Shown in pieces: positions 44,538 through 58,300 of a stretch of 64,000 nt of DNA; position 1 is the stretch's first letter; each line of letters starts with the position of its first letter. Made by a program: the position numbers and the translations under genes. The stretch comes from Diploscapter coronatus (lineage: Eukaryota > Nematoda > Chromadorea > Rhabditida > Rhabditidae). The notes beneath the pieces were generated by a model, which searched no databases, was not told the origin of the DNA, and saw only the letters and a program-made list of their open reading frames with translations. The DNA is taken from positions 46,639,249 through 46,703,248 of the forward strand of contig OZ038423.1 in assembly GCA_964036155.1 (NCBI GenBank), given 5' to 3'.

Positions 44538-46837
44538 ATGCGGCTCGATATGGGAAGTCCTCTTGTATTTCTGGATTGTTATGCTAATTCAAAAACTAGC
44601 TCAAGGCTCGCACCACGAAAGACGCCTTTACGAGGATCTAATGAGGGATTATAACTCGTTGGAAAGACCCGTCGAAAACCATTCTATGCCCGTCGTTGTT
44701 TACCTCAAAGTAACCATTTAATCCAACGATATTTTTTCTCTTCTTCAATTACGGCTTAATTTCAGGTTTCACTTCAGCAAATAATCGATGTGGATGAGAA
44801 GAATCAAATTGTCTACGTTAACGCTTGGCTAGATTATGTAAAATATATATATATATATTAGCATCATTGTTAAATTGTTAATCTATGCTAATTCTAGACG
44901 TGGGATGACTATAAATTAGTTTGGGACACAGGAGAATATGGTAACATAACCGACGTCAGATTTCCGGCTGGGAGAATTTGGAAACCCGGTATTTCAAATG
45001 TATGGATGTGTGTGTTTACAGGTTCAATTAAATTTAGACGTTCTACTCTATAATTCCGTCGATCAAAATTTCGACTCAACTTATCCGACAAATTTGGTGG
45101 TTTATAGTACTGGTCAGGTGCACTGGATACCCCCTGGGATATTCAAAATCTCCTGCAAAATCGATATTCAATGGTATTTTCTTGAGACGAAATATTTGTT
45201 TTTTTTTAACTTAATTAAATCTCAGGTTCCCTTTCGACGAACAAAAATGCTTTTTCAAGGTATTTAACTCAAATTTACTCTTAGATTATTCAATTTCTGT
45301 AGTTTAAATATCGATTTTTATGCTTAAACTTATCCATTTTTAGTTCGGCTCTTGGACGTATGATGGATATAAGCTTGATCTTCGCCCCGCTACGGGCGGC
45401 TTCGATATTTCCGAATATTTGCCTAACGGCGAGTGGGCTTTACCTTGTAAATTAAACCCCTTCTTCTTAGTTTATAATTTAAATTAGTAACGACCGTATC
45501 TCGTTCTATCAAATATTATGATTGTTGCCAAGAGCCCTATCCGGACTTAACATTCTATCTACACATGCGACGAAGGACTTTATATTACGGTATTATTGAT
45601 TTATGAGAATTTTTAGAATTACGCTAGTCTTCAGGGTTCAACCTAATCATGCCCTGCATATTGACGACTCTAATGACTCTGCTTGGATTCACTTTACCGC
45701 CCGATGCTGGAGAGAAAATCACACTTCGTAAAACCAGTACTACTAAGACTAACGTCGTTAACGCTAATTACAGAGATAACCGTGCTCCTTTCAATTTGTC
45801 TCTTTTTGGGAATAGTCTCAGAGATGTCCCCGCCCACGTCGGAGGCCGTACCTCTATTAGGTGCTTTTATTTTTAAAAAATACCGAATTAAGTAGAAGAC
45901 TCAGGTATTTTCTTTACCTGCTGTTTAATCGTGGTCACTGCTTCTACCGTATTCACAGTTTACGTCCTGAATCTACATTACCGTACTCCGGAAACCCATG
46001 AAATGGGATCTTTTGTAAGCAATGCAGTATATTTCCTTTATTTCAAACATAAAACCCCCATAGTTTTAATACAAGACCCTTCAGACAAGAGCTCTTCTAT
46101 TATTCTGGCTGCCTTGGGTGTTAAGAATGAAGCGTCCTGGAGTGAAGTTCGCCTACGCCACTTTACCTCCGCTTTTCTGTAGGAAACCAAAGAGACATTC
46201 GGAGTCTTTGATAAGGAATATCAAAGAAAACGAGGCTTCGCACTCGAGGTACTTCTACTTAAAATTCAGGATCCAATTTTAAATTAGTAGAAGACCTACT
46301 TTACATTAATATTAGACTCCCTAAACTAATGCATGACCCTTCAGATCTAATTCTCTCGAAGTGGAAAGACGTATGCACCAATACCTAACGATGGGAGGGT
46401 TAGGGAATGGCTTGGGTCCGCCTGTGGCCGGGCAAATCTCGCATCTCAACTCCCCACATAGCTCCGACGCTGTTCAACAGGCCACACTACTGGTGCTGCA
46501 GAGAATTTATCATGAATTGAAGGTATAGATTAAAATAGCATTATTTTAATGTTATATCGTCATATGAATAATATATACCACACCATCATTATATTCTATG
46601 ACTCGAATGTCATAAATTACTTCAGAATTTTTAAATTACGCCAATTTGATATCATTACGCCATATAATTTAGATTGTAACCAAGCGAATGGTAGAAACCG
46701 ACAAAGAAGAGCAGGCGACAAATAATTGGAAATTCGCGGCGATGGTCGTCGATCGAATGTGCCTCTATTTATTCACGATTTTCATCATCGCATCCTCACT
46801 AGCCATATTTTGGTCCGCACCATACTTGTCGGCATAA
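44538..46837 (+). CDS. acr-16: Nicotinic acetylcholine receptor alpha subunit, ACR-16 type
   Basis: Ligand-gated cation channel subunit of the homomeric alpha7-like class, which works at nematode body-wall neuromuscular junctions. Segments match ACR-16 closely. The N-terminal [18 protein letters not shown] is followed by [16 protein letters not shown] and [20 protein letters not shown]. The Cys-loop runs from CKIDIQ to FPFDEQKC. Vicinal cysteines ([12 protein letters not shown]) mark an alpha subunit. M1 is [21 protein letters not shown]2 [20 protein letters not shown] and M3 [20 protein letters not shown]. The loop has [16 protein letters not shown], and M4 ends [10 protein letters not shown] with TAA 46835-46837. 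The first exon carries a hydrophobic signal-peptide-like stretch ([18 protein letters not shown]), but the ATG at 44538 is in a different frame. The true start is therefore unresolved. Confidence 0.93.
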
Positions 46838-47533
46838 TTATTGCAATTTTGATTTGTAATTATTATTTATCAGTCTTACAAGCCTTAAACTCGAATTTTT
46901 AGAGTTCAAAATTTAGGCAATTACTAAGCGGCGGAGTGTCTCTTCCACACTATTTCTTTAAAATTTTATCCTCTTGTTTATCTCTAAATATAGAATTCCG
47001 CCATTTAGTAATTGCCCAGTTTATTTTAGATTTTAAATCATGGCTCATAAAGGTCGATTTACCATAGTAGTTTTCGGTTTTAATTAGGCCTGTAAGACGA
47101 TGATAAAACTAAAATGATAAATTTATCAGATTTCTTATCACTCTTGTCAGCACATCGAAAGTTTCCGTTAAAATATCGTCTTGCTCAAAAATCTTCTCCT
47201 TCCTTTCATTTTCTTCTCATCAGAATTTAAACATTGGGTCGAACGTTATTCATTTTCTCGGTCTAACACGAGCTTTGCCTGTAGAGATTTTCATCGAATA
47301 TTCATGTTTAAAAATTATCAAAAGAAAATAAATAATCGTACTATTTCGTAAACAATGAATAGAAACTACTACTTACGATTTTCCAAAAACTTGAGTTTAA
47401 ATATTTTCTTCTGTTGATATTCAACGAATATCTATGTTCTCATTTGCATTCAATATTGATATTCTTCAACAACTTTAAAATAATAAATAGTTTTTATTTT
47501 TTACAAACAATAATACTTAAAAATTACCATATT
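46838..47533. other. Intergenic region between convergent acr-16 and SRP14
   Basis: No gene is seen. It contains a small fold-back element at 46915-47018 and AT-rich 3' flank sequence. Confidence 0.5.
46915..47018. mobile_element. Small MITE-like element
   Basis: The ends GGCAATTACTAAGCGGCGGA (46917-46936) and, on the complement, GGCAATTACTAAATGGCGGA (about 46999-47018) are near-perfect inverted repeats. The inside shares TTCCACACTATTTCT with the element near 36680. Confidence 0.7.
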
Positions 47534-48289
47534 TCACGATTTAACGAGTGCGGTTTTGGCCTTTTTCTTAGCCTCTTTTTTCTCGTCGGATTTTTTCTGC
47601 TTCTCCAGATTGTCCATGTTTGCGCGAAGCAGCGCCGAGTAAGAAATCACGAACTTGTTCACGTCTTTAGGATGCACCTGAAAAATTTAACTCGTCATTA
47701 TTTTTTAATTCTTTATCTTCATATTTCGAAATATATCTTGTGTAATGTAGAAGTTAACTATTCAGAAAATATAAAAGTTAAATTGAATATATATTTTTAT
47801 CTGAATAAATAAATAATGCTATGAGGTTCAAAGTGTTAGATTTAAGAAAATATATTTGAGCCGCATTATCTTTTAATTTGAAAGCTAAATAAAATCCCAC
47901 CGCGGTGCTAATTTTCTTGTTGCCGAACTTGGCCCTGAAGAGGCACTGGGCGCTCGACGTCGAAAACTCCGTCCCTCTGGGCTGCGCTTTGGACTTACCG
48001 TCATCTGAAAACAATTTCAAATTGTAATTTATAAAAATCATCGAAACTATGTCTTCTTTAGAAAACTTATTTTTAAATTTTGTTCATAATATCGAAATTT
48101 TCTACAAGTAGGTTCATGTATTTTAGAATTGTCTTAAGAAAACTTTTAGAAAAATAATAAAACCAGTGTAAAAGATAAAAACCTACGAGGCTTCATCGTG
48201 ACGGAGACATTCCTGGAGCCGCCCTCCCTCGATTTGATGTAAAACGCGGCCAGCTCTCCGAGGAACTGCTCGTTGCTGATTAGGCCCAT
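47534..48289 (-). CDS. SRP14: Signal recognition particle 14 kDa protein (SRP14)
   Basis: Alu-domain subunit of the signal recognition particle; with SRP9 it mediates elongation arrest during ER targeting. Three exons: 48289 to about 48190 (MGLISNEQFLGELAAFYIKS, ending VTMKPR), about 48004-47902 (DDGKSKAQPRGTEFSTSSAQ, then CLFRAKFGNKKISTAV), and about 47680-47534 (VHPKDVNKFVISYSALLRAN). A lysine-rich tail follows, with stop TGA at 47534-47536. The family hallmark is the invariant NKF...YS.LLRANM near the C-terminus. Length of about 115 residues is normal. An ATTTTCAG acceptor lies about 12 bases upstream of the ATG. The QPCT gene lies about 600 bases upstream on the same strand, too far to argue strongly for an operon. 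Confidence 0.92.
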
Positions 48290-48887
48290 CGGGTTATGGT
48301 ACCTGAAAATTAGAATAAATGAGACATTTTAGAAATCGACTAAACAATGCACTAATTTTTGACATCTTCATTCATTTTGAGAGGAATTTTCTACAATTTT
48401 GGTGCAATTTACAAATGAGTGAAATTTAAATTCGGTCTAGTTTATGATTAGCCTCTAAAAATTAAAATGGAAGTAAAAATAAAAATAAAACGCAAAAGAC
48501 CGAGCTCCATTAGCAGATACATCATTAACGTTGAAACGTGTAAACCCAGACATTCACTTGATTTTAAAAGTTCTTTATTTTCTCTGAAACTGTTTAGATT
48601 CTTTCGTGAATACTTCTAAATATCACAAATCATGGCCCGTTTAGGATTCATTTTGATGGAAAAATTAAAATAATCGATGAAAAGTTAGATATGTAGCTGA
48701 AAGTGACAATGCACGCTTGACTAGATACAGACATTTTCGAGTGTTTGGGTAATTTTTGAAAATGAACACATTCTTGAACCTTCAGGGTAGTAGTTCTTTT
48801 AAAAAATCTAAAAATAAAATAATCCCTAGTATCACTAGACCCAAGAAAATTAGAATAAACAATAAATTAGTCCAATTCTTTTTAAAG

Positions 48888-50389
<1,502 letters not shown>

Positions 50390-52436
50390 GATAAACTTCA
50401 GATGGATCTGAAAAGACAAATAAAACAAAGCCAATAATTATTTTTTAAAATCTATTTTCTTTGGTTTGATGACACCATTATGATCAATTACGTCAAAATG
50501 TAATAGTTTAAAATCGTAGACATGATAAAAATGAAAAGTAGGGACAACTAACAAGTTTCTAAAGAAAGGAAGTAAGAAATGGGTATCAATGGCATGGAAC
50601 GATCCTATCACCAACATACCAACATACCAAATACAGAATACAGAATACAGAATGGCAAATAAAAAAGAGGAAGGAAGGAATCTCCATGTCAGAAAGGGGA
50701 AATAGTACGGAAAATGGAGAGATCAGAGACAAGTGAAAGTCGGCGATTCAAATCATTCATCTTTCTGAAAATCCGCCTTAAAGGCAAAATGGCGCCGCCA
50801 GCAAACACTTGCTTGAAAACTTGAAACAACAAACTTCAAAAAAACTATTCAAAATACTTAGAAATAATAATTTTCTGTAGAAAATCCCTAAATTTCAAGT
50901 TTTTCAAAAACTAATAAAATGATTTCTCTTCTGAGCTGTTTCAGAAAAACGAGCTTCTAGCACTTGACAACGCGGGGAAAATGCGCAAAAGCGTAGAAAC
51001 GTCGAAGTCAAAAGAAAATAAAACAAAAGGGAATAGCGAAACCTCGCGCAAGGCGTGAATAGAGAAAAAGACATCAAAAAGTGGGGAAGAAAGAAAAGAG
51101 ATAAACAAAAGTGATAAAGAAAGGGAGAAGGATAGAAATAAAAAAAAGGATAAAATCTCCCTTTAGGTAGGATTTGAACCAATTTCGAAGGTCAATAACA
51201 CAGATATATGAAATCTGCGATACGTCGAATGCAAAAAGCTAGCTGATATCCCTGTCCTGGTTTAATTACCCAGAAAAACACACCATTTTTCTTAGTCTGC
51301 GAGAGAGCGAGGGGCAGAGACGCAGAGTGACGTTCGACAGCCTGAATATGATTAGTATTATTTGTACAGAGCTGGCAGAAAAAACAATCGATAAATATCG
51401 GTTAAATCAAAAAGGGGAGAGACTCTAAACTGGCTGGGTTATATCTGCGAAAGAAACCAATGTAAAAGGGGGAAATCTGGTCGGTTTATAAATTTGCCTT
51501 TGAAAATTTTTAAATTAAGATTTTCTACCTAAAAATCCCCACAATAGAAAAGTGGACAATTTTCTCTTTAAATTTTAGCAATGGAGCACATTTTAAGTGA
51601 AAACTGTATTTACCGGACTATTTTCTAACAGATTTTAGCGCCGAGTTGCAAAAACCGGACCGGAAATTGTGCTACACGCGATGCTTCTTGTGTTGCTTCT
51701 ATCGATTTTCTCGAATCGCGTAAACCGGTAGGCTTCAAATCGCAGCTCCCATAATTTCCGACCCTTCGCACCTGAATAAACTAATTCATCGCCCCCAAAT
51801 TTATGAACATTTCTCGAACAATCATAAATAACTAAAAATTCGGTCTATACGAATTTGCAATTAAATTACTTCTTTCTAATTTAAAAAATTTAAGATATTT
51901 ATGAATTCTAACGAATCATGATTAACAACAACGAATTGAAAGTAACAATAAAGATCACCTACTAAAACGGTCTAAATAAGCCTAACATTTGCGTTCTAAA
52001 AAGAGGAAAATAGAGAGTAAAGTAATAGAATTGCAGAAATAGAGTAAATAGTTCGAAAACAAATAAATCGGAAAAAATTGGAGAGAATTTTTTTTGGATG
52101 AAGGTTTGGAATTCCTTGGAAATGAATCGATAATTAACAATTGAAATCGAAAGGGAGAAAATTTGAAAAGGGAAAACTAAAGAAATTGATGAGCGAGATG
52201 GATTGACATTATAAACTATAGGGAAAAACGAGGTCAATGACCAAACCAATTCCGGTAAAAATTGCCTACTTTCGAAGACTAGCGAAGTTCTCATTTTTAA
52301 AAATGTTCAAAAGAGACCATATGAATTTGAGCAAAAATAAAAAAAATCACCTTTTCAAAAAGGCAAAGTTGAAAACTCACCAGTTTTTCTGCAAAATTTA
52401 AAATCAGCCTACTATCCACCGAGCCATATGGCCATT
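50390..52436. other. Intergenic region upstream of QPCT and downstream of TIMM50
   Basis: No gene is supported. Minus-strand frames near 50904-51182 and 51962-52294 are aromatic- and Leu/Ser-rich translations of pyrimidine-rich DNA without motifs. A tRNA-like partial fold at about 51165-51240 (-) was considered and set aside. Material near 50620-50660 has short direct repeats (CCAACATA, CAGAATA). Confidence 0.5.
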
Positions 52437-54968
52437 TCAGACGGAGGTATGTCTTCGGAACCCGAATAGTCTGCCAGTGTACCGTTTCAGCAGGGAGTCG
52501 TCCTGTTTCGCCGAGATTTTTTCCTTTTCCTGAAAGTTCGAATCTCATTAATACCGGGTTTTACCAGACGTCAAAAATCAATTTCCCTACCAACTGAGCC
52601 AAGTATTCCGCTCTCCTTCTGAACTCTTTGGCTGGATCATCGAATTGTGAGTAGTACTGAATTAAGGGCCTCACATCTTCTGGGTCAGATAGGTGGATGG
52701 CTGGAATCCCATTGAAGGCATGATTTTGCCAAAATAAAATTCTAACTCTTTAACAACTCGGCTAGGTCGACCAGCGAAGTGTCCTGCATGTCGCCTTTCC
52801 ACTCGGGAATCCTCAGCATGTTCTCCGGGTTGAGCTGACCGGACTTGGCGTCGAAATCGATGAAAATCACCTTGGAGAGGTCACGGTTCAATTTCGAGAG
52901 GTCCTGGAAATAAAAACTTCCAAATTAAGTCATTAAAATAGATTTTTGGCAAAAATGAAACTTCATGAAGCCCTAACCTTAACGTGATGGCCGTGCATGT
53001 ACTTGGTGCAGTCCCTGAACAGCTTGTACATGATGCGCTGCTTCGGGTCAAACGACTCTACCACTGGACCACCGGTCATCATCGATTCGGATGTGTAGAT
53101 CACTACCTGAAAATAATTTTGATAAGCAAACATTTGCTATTTTCGTTCGACTTTTCTGTAGATTTTTGACAAGAAAATGAATAATATGTTCTTTGACAAT
53201 TTTGCTGAGCACAAGCGACAATTTGACTACTTGGTCGGGCAAAATCAATAAATTTCTCACCTCAAAGTTGGGATATCCCACTACATCTAGGAAATATTCC
53301 AAAGCAGGCCGCTTCGCAAATCTGTAGCCGGTTTTGTAGGTCCATTCGGGGTGCACCAGCACGTTCTTCATCTCGATGATAATCGTGTATTTCGGCTGCA
53401 GATATCCCGCCGGCAGAGGGTCGGGAAGCAGCTTCTCTCGGGCTGGCTCGACTACATACTGAAAAATGAATCTATATCTTCGCCTTTTAAATAAGTTAGA
53501 GGGACGTATGAATAGACGAATAGATATCATTTAAAACAACAACAAAAAATAAACTGTAAAGTTATGCTTACCCCTTTGGTCTATTTTAAAAGCCATATTT
53601 TCAAATTTGAGATGTTTTAGTTTAAAAAAAAAACTTTAGAGTATTTTCAATTATTAGAAGATGTGGAAAATTGTTGTCTTTTTAGAAAAACAAATCGTCA
53701 ATCTTCAAATTTAATATTTCAAGAAAAATTTTCCTTTATTTTTATTTAAAAAAAAAAAAACCCACATCTTTCCACAGCTTGAACGAGTTGAGGATCCTGT
53801 AGAATGGAGCCAAATAGCTGCCCGTAAACTCGTCCCCAATCACATTGCCTTGTTCATCGCGGGGAGCTCTTCCTGAAAGCTAGCATATTTTATAATAATA
53901 ATAATCCTAGAAATTCGCATATTTTATTACATCAATCCTAAAATGCGCGAATTTTAGTGACCTTAAAAGTTAGCATACCGTAATATCCGCAGAAGAATAT
54001 GAACCCAACCACAGTGCTGCCCATCAGAACATAACCTCCAATTCGGGTGTTCCGCTCCAATCGAAGACGTCTCTTTTCTTTCTCCGCTTCACGAGCTGAC
54101 TCCTGAATTTCAAACAACATCATTTACGAAAGTTATGGTTAAAATCATTTTAAGCATCTTCATCTACAGAATTACGCAATAAAAATACAAATATCGTCAC
54201 TTTCAAGAAGGAAAAACCCCCAATAAAATGGATTTCAAACATCGTTATTTCTTCAAATTACGGCTCAAATTAAAATAATTTCTAAAATACCGTACCTCAT
54301 CAATCGTGAACCCGCCCCCATCTGAGTTCGATGACGACGAAGTAGACGCCGCCGCGGTTTGGACGACTTTTTCTGCCTTTTCCGACTGGAATTGTTTCAT
54401 CGTTTCGGCCAAAATCGCCGCCTTTTCGATCTTTTTCTGGTCTTCCAGTGCGGAATTCACAATGTTTTTCGTGGCTTCCTGAGATTTTTTTTTATCATTA
54501 TTTATTTATTTTTCATATTTATAATTTAATTAACCTCCAGCGTTTCGAACTTCTGCTCGTCCGCGTTGAGTTGAATGGTTTGGCTGTCGAGCGATGGGGT
54601 GAGAGTGATCTGAAAAATGTAAAATAGCCCCCGAAATAAGTAGCCACTTTTGATGGAATAACATAGAAACTATTCTCTTCTCCATGCTGTTTCGTTCGAA
54701 GTGACTACTAGTCTTGGAGGAGATTATGGGAGATTTCAAAATTTACAGAAAGTGTCGAGGGATCCCGATTTCGGAGTGGATTGGCGAAGGGGCTCTGGAC
54801 GGTCGGCTCTCCCAGAATTGACTTGAACCCGTCGCTCGAATATCTGAAAAATTTTAAAAAGCTAAAATATTTTTTTAATTAAAAGGAATACCTGAGAACC
54901 CTGACATTGGTATTGAGTTGCGACAGCAAAACCGCCGATTTCCTACAGAACTGCAGCGAAATCGACAT
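52437..54968 (-). CDS. TIMM50: Mitochondrial import inner membrane translocase subunit TIM50
   Basis: Receptor of the TIM23 complex that accepts presequence proteins in the intermembrane space. The start at 54968 gives a basic/hydrophobic presequence ([18 protein letters not shown]). A coiled, Lys/Glu-rich segment follows ([18 protein letters not shown]), then a transmembrane helix ([20 protein letters not shown], near 54050-53990). The NLI/FCP1-like domain runs from about 53760: [78 protein letters not shown] and [20 protein letters not shown]. The phosphatase DxDx motif is replaced (IIIEMKNVL), as is normal in TIM50. The last exon ends [18 protein letters not shown] with stop at 52437. It is divergent from VPS39, about 420 bases away. 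Confidence 0.95.
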
Positions 54969-55389
54969 CTCCAAGTTTCTGAATGCCAAAAAATTAAAAT
55001 AAAGTGAAAAAAGAGAAAAACGAGTTGCATAATGAAAATGAAGTGCAAAGTCGTGACATGTTCATAATTTGAGTGGGCGTGGCTTGTTCAATTTATCTTC
55101 AGCTTCTTGTAAGCCTCATCTATTTTCTAGATTTCTTCATTTCGAAAATTCATCCATTCGTAAACCACATCACTCTTTGTAAAAGTCGCCACACACTGCT
55201 TGCAATCTTAGTAGAACGAGAAAAGTGGTGGCTTTTACCATGGATCTTTTCGAACTTTGATTTTCTTTCAGAATTCGCCAAAATATTTTTTACCTGAATT
55301 TTTTCGTCTTCTTCTGCAATTTTCGAGCTAATTGACCGATTATCTTCCAGGAATCTGATGTGAGGACGGAGTTTTGAAAATTCGAAAAA
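54969..55389. promoter_or_regulatory. Shared upstream region of TIMM50 (-) and VPS39 (+)
   Basis: About 420 bases separate the two divergent start codons, so this stretch probably carries both promoters. Acceptor-like sites lie close to each ATG (GGCATTCAG on the minus strand before TIMM50, TTATCTTCCAG at about 55339-55349 before VPS39). No clear TATA box is seen. Confidence 0.5.
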
Positions 55390-58300
55390 ATGGCCTCAGA
55401 AATGTACGACGCTTTTTGGATGACGGACGTCGCGTTGCGCCTTCCTTTGGAAATTACCTGCTTAGCCTATCAAGGTATTTTATCTTTCATCTTTCATAAT
55501 AAAATATGCTAATTTCAGACTCGACCCAGAGCATATTGATAGGCGGTAAAACGGGTTGTCTCGTCGTCTACACACCTTCTAACTCAAGTATTTTTTTTTT
55601 ATTTTCTCCAAGATTTTGATTTTTTTGAAATTCAGACCGGATGTCGTTCGATTTCAGTGATTTTAGTCGGGGCTTCGAGAGAAAAGCCGTCACTCAAATG
55701 GGCGTCTGCGAAAGAGAAGAACTGCTATTGTCATTGTCTGATGGACAGGTATTTTTCTCATTTTTTTAATTTTAGAAATTTCTTTTCAGCTCTCCGCGCA
55801 TTTCCTCGGCGAGGAATATCCTGTGATTTCGGTGCTCCATAAAATTCGATCCATTTCCAGCTTCGTGCATTGGAATGTGAAGGTAGAAAGTGAAAATTTT
55901 AGAAAAAATGAAAAGTAAAAATATTATTTTCCAGACGACAGGCGACCTGTACATTTTGGTTAATTCCAAGAAGCAATTTCACTTGTTCAAATGGAGCAAG
56001 AAAGATTTCACCGATGTGCAATTCATCACTAAATACGTCTTCAATGAAAACGTCACTAATCTGAGGTTTTTCCTTTTTAATTTATTTTTTTTTAAATATA
56101 AATTTCAGGTACTACTCCGGATCGGTTTATTTCTCCACCAAAGCGGAATGCGTTCAGATGCTTTTGATTTCGGATACTTCAGAAGCTGAAAAGGGGGTTG
56201 AGGTAAAAAATACAAAAACACTGTAGTGGTGGTATTTTTGCTCGCAGCTCGGGCTTAGACTCCATCTCTTTTCCATCTCGCGCTAAACTCGATTGCGAGC
56301 AAAAAATGCGCCACCATAGATTTTCCAGAAACAGTAAAGATTATTGAAAGTTTTTTTTTTATTTTCCAAGAAAGCAAAATTACTTGTTGTTGCAAAATAT
56401 TGTAAGCAAAGATTACTGTAGATTTTTAAAATTCAAATTTTGAGAAATGGCTCGGCGATCCTGTGCCTCTTCTCGCCTCTCAGCCTACCGACGTTCAAAA
56501 ACTCGTTTTTCTTGCCGGTCAAAAACTGATCGGGGTCTGTGTGAACAAAACCCTGCAATTCTACGGGCTGAACGGGAAGATTTCGCACGACCTGACACCC
56601 ATCAAATTCAATGATGTTCCGATTGATATGAGTAAGATAGTTTTTTTTTATTTTTAAAAATTACTTTAAAAAATTTCAATTGAATTTATCAAATTTCCGA
56701 AAACCTAATCTGTCTTTCTTTCAGTATCGGATTACCCGTATCTTCTCACCCTGTTTCCGAAAGGAAGAATCGAAATCCGCTGCGTGGATCCCCCTCTCTT
56801 AGTGCAGAACATAACGATATCCAAAGCGGCCTTCATTCAGCAAGGAATCAGGTTCTTTTTTACTTTTTTAATTGGAAAGATTTGAAAACTCGAAAAAATA
56901 GCGCATTTAGTAAATCGTTACCTATGAAATAGTATGCGGAAAGAATCTTTTCCCTATCAGATCCCATCTCGTATAGATCGTGTATTTTTCCAATTAGCCC
57001 TTTAAAATAAACTAGTTTTGTTTTTTATTTCAGCGGCTCAATTTTCGTGGCGAGCCAAATGGATATCTTGCTTTTGGACTCGCTGAAAAATTTGAGGAAA
57101 AACGTCTCGTATTTGCTGAACGAAAAGCATTTTGATCTGGCGATCAAGTTGGCGGTATTTTTTGTTCTCAAACTAACATAAAATATTCTTTAGTTTCAAG
57201 AGATTAAAAATTCCAGGAAACCTCGAACATTTTCACGGAGGAAAACAAAATCGAAATGAAGCGGCAGGCGGCGCTGAATTTGTTCAATCAGAAGAAATTC
57301 AAAGAGTCATTCGACCTCTACGCCGAAATCAAAAGCGGTATTTTTCACGAAGAGAATCTTTTAAAAGTCAATTTTCAGACGTCATTATTGTACTCCAACT
57401 GTTTCCCGAATTTCTCCCAGAAAAACTGCAGAGGAATACGGTAGCCTCTGACATGCCTGCCAACGACAAAAAGAGGGCTCTTCTCGCTTTGGGAGACTAT
57501 CTTGTTCAAGTAAAGATTAAGTTGTCGAAATTAACATAAATTTGAATATTAAAAGGGCGAATGTACTTGGCTCTGTTCAATAGAAGTCCAATTGCTGTTG
57601 AACAAAATTGGGAAAATCGTTCTCTAAGACTTCAGAAGATACTTACTCTCATTATTCCTGAGATCGGCATTGTCCCTGTCTCTGGACAAATGAGGAGGTG
57701 CGCGAAGCCTTTCCTCCTTGTCCACTTGTGTTCTCGCCGCACCCTCTTCACTTTCTACACTATTTTCACTCTCACCATCGCCTTTACTCAGTGTAGAGAC
57801 AGAGGCAATACTGATTTCGAAGATAGTGGAGAGTATAAAGCTAGCATAAAATGTTCATTTTAGGTTCGAACCGACTACGCCTGCCAATTGGCGAACTACA
57901 TGAAAAACAAGGCTTCGGGATCTGTGCAGCTAACCGGGGAACAATTGAGTCAGCTCCACACAACTTTGCAAATCCTGGATACGACTTTATTGAAATGCTA
58001 TCTGAAGGTACGTTAGAAATTTGCATAATCTCTAAAAATTAGAAATCAGATTACTGTAGCAAACGTCATATTTCCTGAAAAATTAGAAAAAAAACACTAG
58101 CAAATATCATTTTCTATGTCCTATTGAACAAAATTTAAAAATCATTCCCTTAAAAATAAAGTTTTCAGACCAAGCCAAGTCTGATAGATTCTCTACTGCG
58201 ATTGAAGGATAATTCCTGCTATTTCGAGGATGCTGAATCTATTCTAAAGAGGGAAGGCCGATTTCAGTCGCTGTACATTCTCTACGAGTCCAGAAAGAAA

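Noticed and set aside
51165..51240. Possible tRNA on the minus strand, with a perfect CAGAT/ATCTG anticodon-like stem, CAT in the loop and a TTCAAAT T-loop-like sequence
   Set aside because: The T-stem pairs poorly, no acceptor stem can be formed and the D-arm is not convincing. At best it is a degenerate tRNA-derived repeat.
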